Assembly (NCBI GenBank): GCA_902806575.1
Contig: CADCXD010000002.1
Span: 1,178,001-1,242,000, forward strand
Length of the DNA: 64,000 nt
Direction of reading: 5' to 3'
DNA from: Jackrogersella multiformis
Taxonomy: Eukaryota > Ascomycota > Sordariomycetes > Xylariales > Hypoxylaceae
A model generated the notes under the pieces. That model was not told the origin of the DNA, did no database searches, and saw nothing but the letters and a program-made list of their open reading frames with translations. Shown here one piece after another: positions 23,404 to 34,510 of the stretch. Position 1 is the first letter of the stretch. Each line of letters starts with the position of its first letter. The position numbers and the translations under genes are program-made.

Positions 23404-24239
23404 TCACTCATTCATAACTTCGTCGCCTCCTGCGAGGACCCGGGTCTTGAGGTTAAACCCTTCTGGTCCTGATCCTGGCGTCGCAGCGACTACCTCGCCG
23501 CCCTCATTGACGAACTCAAAGTTGTAACGGCTTAGCAGATGGGGGATCGCGGAGAGTTGGGGGCCGTATCGGGCGGTGTTATCGTACAGCTCGAAGAGCG
23601 GTACTGCGAGTAACTTCATGTTCTTAGGCACGCTAAGGACCTCTGTAATAGACAATCGTCAGCAGCAGTAACTCCCAATAGGAAACAAGGATTTGACGTA
23701 CTGCTCTCGGGTAACTGGATGAAGTAAAGCTTTTTGCATTCCTTCGGTCGCGTCACGTGGGCTGGGATGAATGGATACATGAAGGTTTCGAAATTGGGTC
23801 GCCACCATTGAGCGACACAATCACCAACTTGCCAGTCACCGGGCTCCTCGCCCTCGCCTATTTTCCCAACAGGAGCCAGGCGTTCATCTAGCCGCGCCTT
23901 AAACCCATCAATCTCGTCATCCTCCGGTCGAAGGTAGTCCCCAGGTAGCTTAAAGAAGGCATTTGCGATCTGTAGCATGAGGATGTGGGGATGGTTGTGC
24001 TCATGACACACTAGGATGCCCTCGCAAGTGCGGCGCATGCCATGTGCATTATAATGCTCTTCAAGTCGCTTGAGACGGGCGATGACGGACGGATCCTCTT
24101 CCGGCTGCGTCTCCTTAACGCCAAAGGTATAGTTAGATAGAGGATATAGCCGGATCGTAGTAGGTTGGTTGGAATTGAAAGACAAGGGAATAGTAGGGGG
24201 AGAGGCGCTTTGAAGCGCCGTCACGGTGACGGTAGACAT
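23404..24239 (-). CDS. NUDT21: Cleavage factor Im 25-kDa subunit (CFIm25/NUDT21), mRNA 3'-end processing
   Basis: CFIm25 binds UGUA elements upstream of poly(A) sites and guides cleavage and poly(A)-site choice in the nucleus. Two exons are inferred (complement of 23702-24239 and 23404-23642; intron 23643-23701), giving 258 aa. The central Nudix fold is clear: RRTCEGILVCHEHNHPHILML, then KLPGDYLRPEDDE, and the C-terminal VPLFELYDNTARYGPQ and LLSRYNFEF. The Nudix hydrolase box lacks the normal glutamates, as is known for this family, which binds RNA rather than hydrolysing nucleotides. ATG at 24239 is chosen because family similarity begins soon after it. A likely 5'-leader intron (24247-24311, GTAAGC...CACAG) ends seven bases before the ATG. 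The CFIm complex is absent from budding yeast but present in filamentous fungi. Confidence 0.93.
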
Positions 24240-25275
24240 GATTGAGCTGTGCGGGAACGCGATTTGGTTAGTTTTTTGGGTATATTTAGAAAGACAATCC
24301 AAGAAGCTTACTTTGAAGGAGTCTAAAGACGCGACTCGCAAGATGCGGTTTGGTGACGAGGCTAGGTAAGGTCGAGACAGCTTCGTAGCGTGGAGATAAT
24401 TTAGGACGGAAGAGTAAGAATAGAATTGTGTAAAAAGAAGAAAAGAAAACCGGTAGGAGGAATTGACAAGTGACGATAAACTCTTACTAAAGATTTGGAC
24501 AGAACGAACAAATAAATTCGGGTGCGAAAGGAAGGAACATTAATGAGCTTGCCTTACCAGTGCAGCATAAATCCGGGAGTCGTGCTGAATATGGAAGGCG
24601 GTGATGATATCGTGCTTACCTACCGGTAGGTAGGTAATAGCACCTGAGCATCTTTAAAAATCGGTTTAGAAAGAATCGCATATCATGATATCGTTATATC
24701 CTACTTATAATATAATTCTAACACGACCCAGGCTCGATTGACCTAGACACCTAGTTAGGTACCTAGGTACCTTATTTACCCCTGACGGCCCCCTATCCTT
24801 CACACGACAATATTGTCAGCACAACTAGAAAATATTGTGTCTCAATCACTTGTTACATTGTAGAAAATATAGAGGTTTATTATTAACATTTTCTTAACAT
24901 TAAGTGTCAGTAGATATTACAGATGCCACCATATTGATATTCTCCAATTTAAGACCCCCATAAGTTGAGTACCATCTTGTCCCGTGTCTCACTCATTGAT
25001 GTGCTCGTGTAAGCCCCGAACACGAAAAGTCTCATACACTCAGCCGTAGACGGCCCCCATGCAATAATATGTTTTTGGGCGAAAGTAGAGAATGGCGTAT
25101 CAGCCTCAAACCCCCCCCCCCCCCGCCTGACCTTGATTTATTGACAAGCCATTTCCTTGTTCCCTTTTCTCTCTCTATTCGTTATGTTGATTGTTGGGTT
25201 TTCTTGGGGTTTTTATACATACCTACTTAGCCTAGGTATTTTTTAGGTATCTATGTTTCTAGTTAAATCGGCAAT
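24240..25275. other. Intergenic upstream of CFIm25
   Basis: It contains the CFIm25 leader and promoter, TACCTAGGTA copies near 24618-24635 and 24755-24772, an AT-rich part around 24650-24950 and a poly-C tract at 25111-25124. No gene is seen. Confidence 0.45.
25111..25124 (+). repeat. Poly-C homopolymer tract
   Basis: Fourteen consecutive C, preceded by AAA. The exact length may be affected by sequencing or assembly error. Confidence 0.7.
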
Positions 25276-26034
25276 ATGATCGCAAGGCTCACAAGTAGTT
25301 CAACAATATTGGGTCCACTAATGACAACTTGGACGTCGCCTCCTGAATGCACCGTCGTCATTGGGGCCTGTAGGTACATGTAACTATGGTTGGCAAGCTC
25401 AGAGCTGCGAAGGAGATAGCACGGTACGCGATGCGTCAACATGTTGGCCACCGAGGACCAGCGGTGCATTCAGAGCGACACAACCTTTTGCTGCGTGGGG
25501 TATATACACCCCGGGAATAATATGCCCGCAGGGATACTCGACAGCTTGTTCATACACTGGGGAAGCGGACGTAGGGGATTTCTACTTCTACTTTCAACCG
25601 AACTCTTCAGAAACGGCTATAGGTTGTTGCCCAACGTATGTTTGGAGATCCATCTTTCAGAGTCCATACTAATATTTCCAGGGATTACGGCTGTGCTAGC
25701 AACCCTACAGGAATAGGACAGACGTGTATGGCGCTGATGACCTCAACCACAATAATAACCACAACATACAAGTCGGGGGAAAGCGACTACCAGTCCTTAG
25801 AGATACCTTAGACTATAACAGCTGATGATTCTATCGTAACTTTATCGACCTTCACAGCCCTTGCCCCTTTATTTCAACTTAATCATCAAATCTCCGATAT
25901 AACCACGGAGGAGGCAACCAGTCAAGAACGAGACAAAGTTAGCGGCAGAATTAGAAGCTCCTATTGCAATCATAGAGATGAGAACTGATAGAGATGTTGC
26001 AGAGCTCGATACTATCCCTCCACGATTTAGATAG
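25276..26034 (+). pseudogene. Decayed surface-protein gene (Cys-rich ectodomain family of Pezizomycotina)
   Basis: The frame from ATG 25276 reads TTWTSPPEC, then shifts by one near 25370-25390 into CNYGW, YTPGIICPQGYSTAC and ETAIGCCPT. A well-formed intron (25638 to about 25682, GTATGT with branch TACTAAT and TTTCCAG) then leads to DYGCASNPTG, QTCMAL and TTTY. A TAG at 25809-25811 stands where a Gln is likely, followed by PLFQLNHQISD. The frame shifts again, and a tail like a cytoplasmic end (VAELDTIPPR) stops at 26034. These motifs resemble a large fungal family with a Cys-rich ectodomain, one membrane helix and an acidic tail; the helix itself is missing. The pattern indicates a broken gene. 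Boundaries are approximate and the family is recalled from motifs only. Confidence 0.5.
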
Positions 26035-27096
26035 CTACCTAAGTGCCTTTAATCAAAATTCCTAATCCTTGTCTAATTGAACGTCGGGTTGCCTTCTGTG
26101 TATCATCCATAGTGTTAATCATATAGGGTCTGCCCGTAACTATGGCCTTCCGTCTTATGTTAAGCTATTATATAACGTCGTGTTTATTAAATAAACAATA
26201 ATGAGCTGTTAGGGGCTAAATTCAAGGGGCAGTTAAGTCAAGAAGGAGCTGAGTAATTTGGCTATTCAATTCACTATTTTCTAAATAAAGTGAAATTATT
26301 TATCTTAGCCCGGTAGGCGCCTAGGTATTTGAGTAGCTATCTTTAAACTATACTAAAATAACTAAACAAATATTACATCCATATATCTCGAAGATGTCAA
26401 CTACCTAGTAGAATACATGAATGAGATATAGCTTAAGTAAGTTAAATACCAAAGGTACTTCATCCCCTACGTTCTATAGGGAGGGTTTGCTAGGTCAATA
26501 AAACGTGATATTTTACCTAAACTAGCCCAATTTAATTGTATATTGTTACATGGAGAGCTCAAATGAAGGGATCTCATGTAACGCCCGTGCAGGGGATCCA
26601 TAACAGTGATTCCGACTCTCGCTCCGATCAGGACTCCGATATGAGTATATAGGACATAGCAGTCTCCCTGAGAAGAGCGAGATAGTCTCTTTAAAAAGTA
26701 CTTGAATGCAACCCACTTTGAGCCTATAGTACCTTAGTAAGTGTGATATGTATAGTAGTGTAAACCGCACAGGATAGTCTTTCGGATCATAAAAAGCTTA
26801 GACGCAATGGAGGTATAATGCATAATTCCTTACACTAACCTTGATTAATACGTATTTCCTACATGTTTTTACTGTTGTTATGCCACCTCGCCTGAAGTGA
26901 CCGAGATAAATACCCAGGAAGATTCGGGGATTAAGATATAACGAGAAGAAAATAACACCCCTTAAGCCCCAGGGGAAGAAACCTCACTGTAATAACTAGG
27001 ACCGCCTCGAACATATACCACAGGTTGATTAATCCTCCATTCGAAGAAACCCCCTGAGTAAGTAATCATATGAAACGCTCTCGATATCGTGAAGTC
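26035..27096. other. Intergenic with possible decayed repeat
   Basis: No intact gene. Around 26560-26720 a plus-strand frame reads SDSDSRSDQDSD followed by several TAG/TAA codons, and around 26880-26990 another short basic frame is broken by stops. Both could be RIP-damaged remnants, but no family can be named. It also holds the 3' flank of the secreted-protein gene. Confidence 0.35.
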
Positions 27097-27977
27097 TCAT
27101 AACAAATTTACCGGAAGCGTCACGTCGCCCGATGTGCAGTTTTCGACGTGATAACCTCCCACCTCCCCACCATCGGCACAGGCCATATCCAGAGTACCAT
27201 TCGCGATTCCCGTAAACGCAACCCTAGATTAGGTATGTCAGGGAGTCATGAAGGGAAAAGGGGTGTACAATAAGTAGCGTGGGGGTTGTCTTTTTCTTTT
27301 TTTTCTTTACGTGTGTATGTTATTGTTACTTTCGGAGGCGATCTGCGCTAAAGGGATGGACAATAATTGAAACGGTGGGAAGAGGGAATGTCAAAAGGGG
27401 AGGGAGTCTTGACGCACAGGCGTCCGCCATCATCATGACAGAACCACGTTTGGTTGACAGCGATCCGCCGATCCATAAGCCCGAACGCGGCGCCGGTCGC
27501 GATCGTGAAGCGGTGCTTGCCATCGGTGTCCTTGCGGTCGGCACAAGCCTGCCACGATGTGTCATCGACCCATGTGGCCGGGACGCCGGAGCCGTCCGAA
27601 GGCTTTGACAGGCGGCCGAGCGGGAAGGCGCAGATCGTGTAGACGCTGTTGGCCGCGTTGGTTACGGCGAACGACATCGACACCAGCTGCTGTGGGACCT
27701 GGCCCCCGTCGCCTTCGCCCTGCCCCGGCAAGGCGGTGTAATTCCCGTAGCTGACAAAGCTGAGGAAGAATGACGTCGCGGACGAGGCTGCCGCGCATTC
27801 CGTGTTGCCGGATACGGTCTGCGTCGAGAGGACGTCATTCTCCATTTCGTCATTGCTACCATTGACGCTGCTGCTTGGGGACAGCAATATGGCTCGGCAC
27901 GTGCCGGTTAGGGAGAAGATGAGGAGGAGTGTGCGGAATAATGTGCTTCTCATTGTTTTCGTTCTACTGGTGCTCAT
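27097..27977 (-). CDS. Secreted protein of unknown function with six mature cysteines
   Basis: I do not recognise the family. Two exons are inferred: complement of 27418-27977 and 27097-27223, giving 228 aa. The 194-bp intron has a GTGCGT donor and ATCTAG acceptor. Without splicing the frame runs into an unrelated tail and stops; with splicing the second exon reads VAFTGIANG and ENCTSGDVTLP and stays in phase, which supports the model. The N terminus is a signal peptide (RTLLLIFSLTGTCRA); a second ATG at 27953 lies right before it and may be the true start. The mature part has six cysteines (in TECAA, TICAF, QACAD, WFCHD, MACAD and ENCTS), enough for three disulfides, and N-glycosylation sequons such as NYT, NQT and NCT. 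This fits an extracellular protein, possibly an effector-like one, but no function is claimed. Confidence 0.7.
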
Positions 27978-30900
27978 CTCGAGCCCTGCCTTCTCTTTAC
28001 AAGATGGAGTCCCTTAATTTGATGAGAGTACCAAAAAAAGGACTGAAGATCATCGATTGCGAATTCTGCTTTCTAGCCTCGTATCTCGTTTATTCCCCTT
28101 AACCCATTATGATGGGGGAGGCAATTTACCCGTTGTCTCTCGCCTCCAAGCGGCAACTGTGATGGCAGGCCAGGGTGGCCTCATGTCAATATCATAAAAT
28201 AGCTATATTTGCATACTACTTGTTGGGAGGTATTAGTATGACTCCACTGCCTAGTTGATATTAATATATATTTAACTCCGGTACCATAGAATAGACAAGA
28301 TTGGAACGTAGATTTATCCATGTCCAGAGCCTTGGATTTACCCGCTGACGATGACAGGGGACTTGTTGGTCGTGGCATAAAGGATTCCATTCAAGGATCT
28401 ATCCAATGAGATAATTCTGGCAATTAACACACATACGTAAGAACTTTAATTTGACATTGGGTAGTCATAGGAATCCTCGTGTTTATAATATGTGTGTCCT
28501 GAATTGTCTTATAGGCAAGTCTTAGAGCCTATGACCGAAATGTCGTAAAGGGCAACGTTTTTACTCTCCAAGAAATGGAAAATATCAGTAAAATGGAAAG
28601 AAACCCCTTTAAAATTGGGAATAACCTCTAGTACCACTTTGATAGATCGTATTCTACCCAAGTATTCTTCATTTACTCCTCTAGTAACACCACAAGCCTC
28701 GTTACGCGAGTCTCCCATCCGTGGAAAATAAAAAAGGTACACGCGTGATGTTATGGATACATCTGGGGCGTAATAATCCTGCTTATACGAGTGGTAAAAT
28801 TACACACTTTTCTGTTGAGCTGAGGGAATTCTCGTGGCATAAGGTAACCGGCGAAAAATCTCGTTGAGGTCGCGGATAGCTTCGTGAGAGTTGGCTTGCG
28901 TGAGCTCGTCCGGATCTTAGAATGCAAAAGAAGAAAACAATAAAAAATTCGATGCTGTGTACCTAAAATGCCTATCATCTGACACGCAGAAAATTGGCAA
29001 TAGCGGAAGTATTAGGCTACTATATCGGAAGGGCTTGTAAGAGAAGGCGCCGGCGTTCCCTACGGTGTAAGAATCTGTGCGTTGTCGTTCTCTCTGGTTG
29101 GTTCCAAGGTTGGGAGTAAGCTCGGCCGGTCAACGATCAGTTAAGGGACGGAACGCGGACAAAGGTAGCGTAGGTCCGGATGATTTATTACATATGTAGA
29201 TATGTACTGAAGGCTTCTCTTCGAACTAGGTAGTATAGAATAGCGACATGTCACATCATTCCTCTATAGGTACCTACCTACGTAAGTGTTTCATCTAAGT
29301 CAGCTTCTAGGTAGGGCCAAAAGAACAGAACAGAAGAGAAGGATGTAAGAGTCGCCATAGCCGCGCTTGACGCTTAGTAGTCTAATAGCCCGCGCATATG
29401 TCTCCTTCCGCAATGGGAATTCTACGCTGCATAGCCGGACAGCTGATCGGCTAGGTTCGTGACGAGGCTGGACATCATGATATTGAAGCCCACGCGACTG
29501 TTTGCATCGGAATTCGACCCCCGCGGGGTCGCAGTTGTGACCAGTACTCTGCAGAGAGATTTGATCATATGCCAGACCCTTGGAACGGGCGAACGCATTT
29601 GACCCGCTTCCTTTACCGACCACTCGGATTCCGACGTTCTTCACCAATGGTCTAGGCCGGTGAGCTGGACGCGCTGAAGAAAAAACGAGGAAGGAAAAAA
29701 ACAATATGGTATTAGCCGAGTTGCTAGGATAGATGTCAAAAGTCGGTGACGGGTGCGTCATCATGATCTGTAACGTTTCTAAACAAGACAAAATATAACC
29801 GTACCTGGATATTTTGGGCTGGACTACGACGCCAAGGCGTTGTCTTAAGAGTATCATTTCCATTAATCCGATGGCTTATAGAGCATACGTATACCTACCT
29901 AAGTACCTAGATCGAAGCAAGCGCCGACAGGATCCCAGTCTTGTCAGATTTGTCAGAAGCCACATGTCTAATTACGAGGTGTAGGCTGCGTCTACACCGG
30001 TCTCTACAGTGCCATTATTTGGCGGGAATAGATCTACTGGCATTATGTATCTTGTTTTCTGCATTGTTTTTTTGCTCGGGGCGCGGAGACTTATTAATGA
30101 TGTAAAAATTGTATATGGCACGATGACCTCTATATTCTGTTATATGGGAACCCCCACGTGTTCTGGCCCTATGTCATAGAGGCGAAAAGGTCGATCGACC
30201 GGCCTACCTCGACCTAAATAGAAGGTATGATCACATGCATGTACGAGAGGGTCGGTAAGGGCAAAAGGCCTATCAGTAAGGGACGGCGTCTCGGGGCTAG
30301 GCGGAACACAAGAGCTGATGCAGTAGTCACCTCTACCTGCCGAGACTGCATCTCGTGTAGGACCAGAGGGAATGGCACCTGTCGCAACCCTTATTTTGCC
30401 GGTTAATATAAGACATTTGGGGTGGCGTGGGGGTGAGAGAGGGAGTAAGGGGCTCACCACAGAGAAGCCTGGGGAACAGAGATCCGTCCACCGGGTAGGG
30501 GCATCCTGCAGCTATTCATGCCGTGTGACAGGCCTCCGGTACATCGCGAACGGCAGGCCGGGGTAAGGGAGGGATTAGGACATGGGTATGGTCCCACTGG
30601 ACAGCGGAGAACGGGCTGGGAAGATGGGCTGTTTGAGGTGAGGTGCGTTGCATATGTGTTGCAGCGGCAGGTTCTGCATATGCATATGTGAAGCATGGAA
30701 AGAAAACAGACGACCGACGACACCGAGGAGGTATTGTGTATAACTGCGAAAAGCACAAAATGATATGTCAGGTGATATAACATGAGCACATATTCTAGTT
30801 CTTCGAGTTGCGAAGGCGAGGAGAGTGAAGCTTTTTTGGCTTTCCGCCTGTATAGCCCCTTTCCGTAGCGGATGACGTGGCTGATTGCGTTGGGCTTAAT

Positions 30901-31305
30901 TAACATGAGGCTCTGCAGGAAATAGGAGGCGAGGGAGCCTCTTTTCTTGGCCGGATAGGGGATGAAGTTCTTTCAGTTCTAGGATGACCAACATTACGCC
31001 TAAGACTATCCGGTGCTAGAAGTAGGATCGGTTTACGACGAATTTCAGATTTCCTATTTGGTAGAGTCAAGGAATAACCTGACTTCATATGGACATTTAC
31101 AATGCGTATGCGTAGATACATTACAGTAATGACAGTTGAACCAACCCAATGTGTATCCCGGTCAATAGCAATCCACCCTTTCCATGAAGGAGTAAAAGAA
31201 GAAAACCAAACAATTAACGTTCGCAGACCCTCTCCATAGCTTTGCACCTGTGCCTCCTTTCCGGCATGGATTCTCGTAAGTTCGGTGTGTGTAGATCCTC
31301 CCAGC
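27978..31305. other. Intergenic, 3.3 kb
   Basis: No gene I can support. It includes the promoter side of the secreted-protein gene, one TACCTACCTACG run near 29271-29283, a TACCTACCTAAGTACCTAG run near 29891-29909, and open frames at 29300-29863 and 30140-30906 (both minus) without recognisable products. The right end is the 3' flank of the RRM gene. Confidence 0.4.
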
Positions 31306-32774
31306 CTAATGCCGCTTGCTCGACTTCTCCTTCGTATCTGACTTCTTCGAGGACGACGAGGAAGAACCGTGAGCAATGACAACACTTGATTTGTGCGATT
31401 TAATCTTCTTGTCATTGGAACCTGACCCTCGCGAGCTCTCCTTCTTGTCCTTTTTCTCTCTGTCCTCTCGTCGCTCTTTATGTCCAGAGGTCCGGGATCG
31501 CACATTCTCATTTTCTGATACACCCTCTTTGGTGTAATCAACTCTCAGTTCCCGGCCGTCGTACTTGTGCCCGTTGAGTCGTCGAATCAGCTTGTTGGCC
31601 ACTTCTTCGTTCTGGAAAGTGATGAGTGCATACCCTCTGTTTGATTCTTGGCTCTCTGTCAGTGGCAAATCAACATGCTGAACTTTATCAGCATCGGATC
31701 CGGCTTTCTTTCGGATGAGGTCTTGTACCTGGTTGAGAGTGATCCATGGTTGAAGCTGTTTCACGATAATCTTGCGTTGTTTCGTCGGAACCATAGCGCT
31801 GGAAGAATCGTTCGGTCTTGCTGTTACCGACTCTGGGGTAGGCATGCTGTTATACATGGTGTAATCGTTGTTCTGGTACTCGCCCATCTGGTACTGCTGT
31901 GAGTAGCTTCTCTCAAAAGGATATTGTACCATCGTAGGAGATGAAACCATGGCTGATTGGTCTAGGTAGTTGCTATTCGAAGTGTCATAGCTGTAGCAGC
32001 CAGATGCTTCGCCATAATCATATGGCATGGCGACTGACATATTGTAAGGCGCGCATTCCATTGATGAAGTAGCCGTATAGGGAGAAGATGTTGCGGGAGA
32101 AGTCCACTGCGGAAGGTTAGCAATCACAAACAAAACGAGACCTTATCCTGTTTCGACCTGAAGAGACTTACTTCCCCGTATCCAGTAGCAAGCGGCGACA
32201 TTAATGGAGGTGTCCTAGCCGAATACTGCGTCGAAGGAGGTGTTTTATATCTCGGCGTATGAGGAGTCCTAGATGTAGAACTACTCGTTGTAGGGACGCC
32301 CACGGATTCCCTAATCATGATAGACTCCGTGATATTCTTGCCATCGGCGAGGAGCGCTCGCCCGTTGAATGCACCTCCGTTAAGCAGATCTGCAATCGAG
32401 TGTTAGCCAGGATGCTAATACCTAAATGGTGCTCGGAGGATATCGTACGGAGAGCTGCATCGTAATTATCCCGACCTAGAACTGAAACCCAGCCAGATGT
32501 GCTCTCGTTGAACACTTCGACTCGCTCAACTTTGCACACAGTCCGTACATGGTCTTTCAGCTGCTGCCAAGATGTTTGCCATGGCAACTTTCACAAGCGT
32601 ATTGTCAGTACGAAGAAGCTATTCAAACTGGAAGGTTGCACGATGTAAGTCAATTTATGTTGAGCTCACATTTGAGACCAAAATGTAGTACAGGTTCGTC
32701 TGGTTTCCCGGCAAGACTTTGGTCTGGATAGTACCGTTGATAGGGACCTGATGGGAGAAGGTGTCCGAAGACAT
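31306..32774 (-). CDS. RNA-binding protein with two RRM domains
   Basis: Four exons are inferred: complement of 32670-32774, 32449-32587, 32172-32389 and 31306-32106 (introns of 82, 59 and 65 bp), giving 420 aa. RRM1 spans about residues 28-105 (YYILVSNLPWQTS, GWVSVLGRDNYDAAL, then LLNGGAFNGRAL). Joining at 32449/32389 restores this RRM, whereas reading through breaks it. A Tyr/Ser/Pro-rich linker follows. RRM2 spans about 265-350 (KIIVKQLQPW, NRGYALITFQNEE, LRVDYTKE). The last 70 residues are a Lys/Arg/Ser-rich tail (KERREDREKKDKK) typical of nuclear RNA-binding proteins. ATG at 32774 begins a natural exon. The role is probably in RNA processing or stability; I cannot name the ortholog. Confidence 0.85.
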
Positions 32775-34510
32775 CGTGAACGGACAGCTGCAGCTCTCAA
32801 GAGTTTACTCGAAAATGTTTGGCAGGGCACCCTTGACGAGAGAATCGTGTGAAACGAGCACGACAGTAGGAAAGACCCGATGGGGCTCTTTATATGTTGC
32901 ACGAGTACATCTAGGGTCCGAAGTACGCGATGATGACGCCCGTGCCTTTATCACGAAGACGACACTCAATAGAGGTTACACGCGGTAGCAGAGAATTGGT
33001 TGGGATATGTTACAAATTAGATCTATGCAGGAGAACGCTTAAAGACAGATCGTACCGTCTAGCAATAATGCAATATGGATCACCGATTGGGTTAGAGATC
33101 TCATTAAGGGTATCCCATACCCATAGTTGCAGAGGTATGTATGTATAGACGAAATCGTAGGTCGTGAATGTGCTACTTCCACCGCGCATAATCCAATAGG
33201 AAACTGTCATTTCTTAGTTGGAGCCAGCCTGCTGGCTGCAGGATGGAGCTGTCGGAAATCGCAGGCCACTGAGCTGGTCACAAAAGCTGACAGCATTGCG
33301 AAGTATATTCCCCTGTTTTCTCTGCGCGGGGAGCAAGATCCAAAAATCGGTCGAGGCTGGCAAGGTATGACAGATGACCCTCGCTCCAACACGTTTTCAG
33401 TACCCAGTGACAGAGCCCGTCGAATTACGATCAGCGAGGAGACGACCCTGGATGAGATGTATAGCAAGAGCGTAGCTAAGGTGAGAGATTTGAAGCATGG
33501 AGAACAACGCCTGAAGGATAATCTAGGGTAAGTCATCGGTCTCAGGATCCCTATTCGATTCCATAAACCCGGTAACTGTTCGATAGCGAGGACGTTCTGG
33601 GTTTCTGAGGCTCCCTTAATAATGTGGGGGTTGGAGATAGTCAAGATCTAAGATGCTGTCCTGTCGAATTTCCAGCTCCAGCTCTAAAATATCGGCATTC
33701 ATTAACCATGATGGGCAGACCACGCGATCTACAGACAAGGGGGGGCTTATGCTGCAGTGGCGTTCATGATGGCTGCACCCCTCGAGCTTCTTCGAGAATG
33801 GTTTAGGTACTCATAAAATGTTCCAAGGTACAATAGCGCTTCGTACCAGCGTCAGGTTGTAACGTGAATCTAATACATAACGAATGGGTACTTAGGTATA
33901 TACCTAAGTAGGTATGTAAACATGGGTATCTGTTCACGAAGAATGGCGCGTTGTTGGCAAACACTTCGCAGTAGATTGTTGCTTTTCCATGAACGTTTTC
34001 GTGCATGAGCAAGGATACACCGTTGTCCGCCTGCGTTGTCCGCCTGCCCGCCTGCCTGCCTGCCCGGTGCTGGCCGTTGTTTTGTGAGACTGTGAGACTG
34101 TAAGACTGCAAAGCTGCTCTCTGGCTCTGTCATGCCCACTACCTAGGTACCTAGGCTAGCTCCTTAGCCAACGCACCTATAGGATCTCATCGATTGGAAC
34201 AACCACGATTATCGAGTCGTGATGCTTATTAGTTTACACCGAGCGCTTCTTCTTTATTAGCGTCTTTCTACCTTTCTCGCCCGGTGAAGGTTTCGAAAAC
34301 GTACGTATTTAGCAGGCCGAGTTAAATAATCTCTTCACAGATAATATGGGACCCGCACGTACCCTGTGGCTTTGAGTAACCAAAAGGCCATTCTTGCATA
34401 CGGGAGAGTCGACTCTGGCTTCCGGAAGTAAACTAATGGCCATTAACTCACGGTACCGGGTGATTAAACCTATCCCATTCGCTCGCGATATGCCAGAAGC
34501 GCTGCGCTGC
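32775..34510. other. Intergenic, 1.7 kb
   Basis: It has the promoter side of the RRM gene and the 3' flank of the Wdr8-like gene. Overlapping open frames at 33127-33531 (+) and 33207-33644 (-) look random or unrecognised. A short run of CCTGCCTG units lies near 34044-34062, and TACCTAGGTA copies near 33897-33910 and 34140-34153. Confidence 0.4.

Noticed and set aside
29300..29863. 187-codon minus-strand open frame
   Set aside because: No recognisable domain, a competing short frame overlaps it, and composition resembles the surrounding spacer.
30900..31541. 213-codon minus-strand frame overlapping the RRM gene end
   Set aside because: A shadow of the Lys/Arg-rich tail of the RRM gene that runs into its 3' flank; no independent support.
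32390..32421. A 32-bp intron in RRM1 using the nearer GTATTA donor
   Set aside because: Too short for a fungal intron; the donor at 32448 gives a normal 59-bp intron and restores the RRM.
33127..33644. Overlapping open frames of 134 codons (+) and 145 codons (-)
   Set aside because: Neither shows a known domain or splice-supported extension; the two occupy the same DNA on opposite strands.
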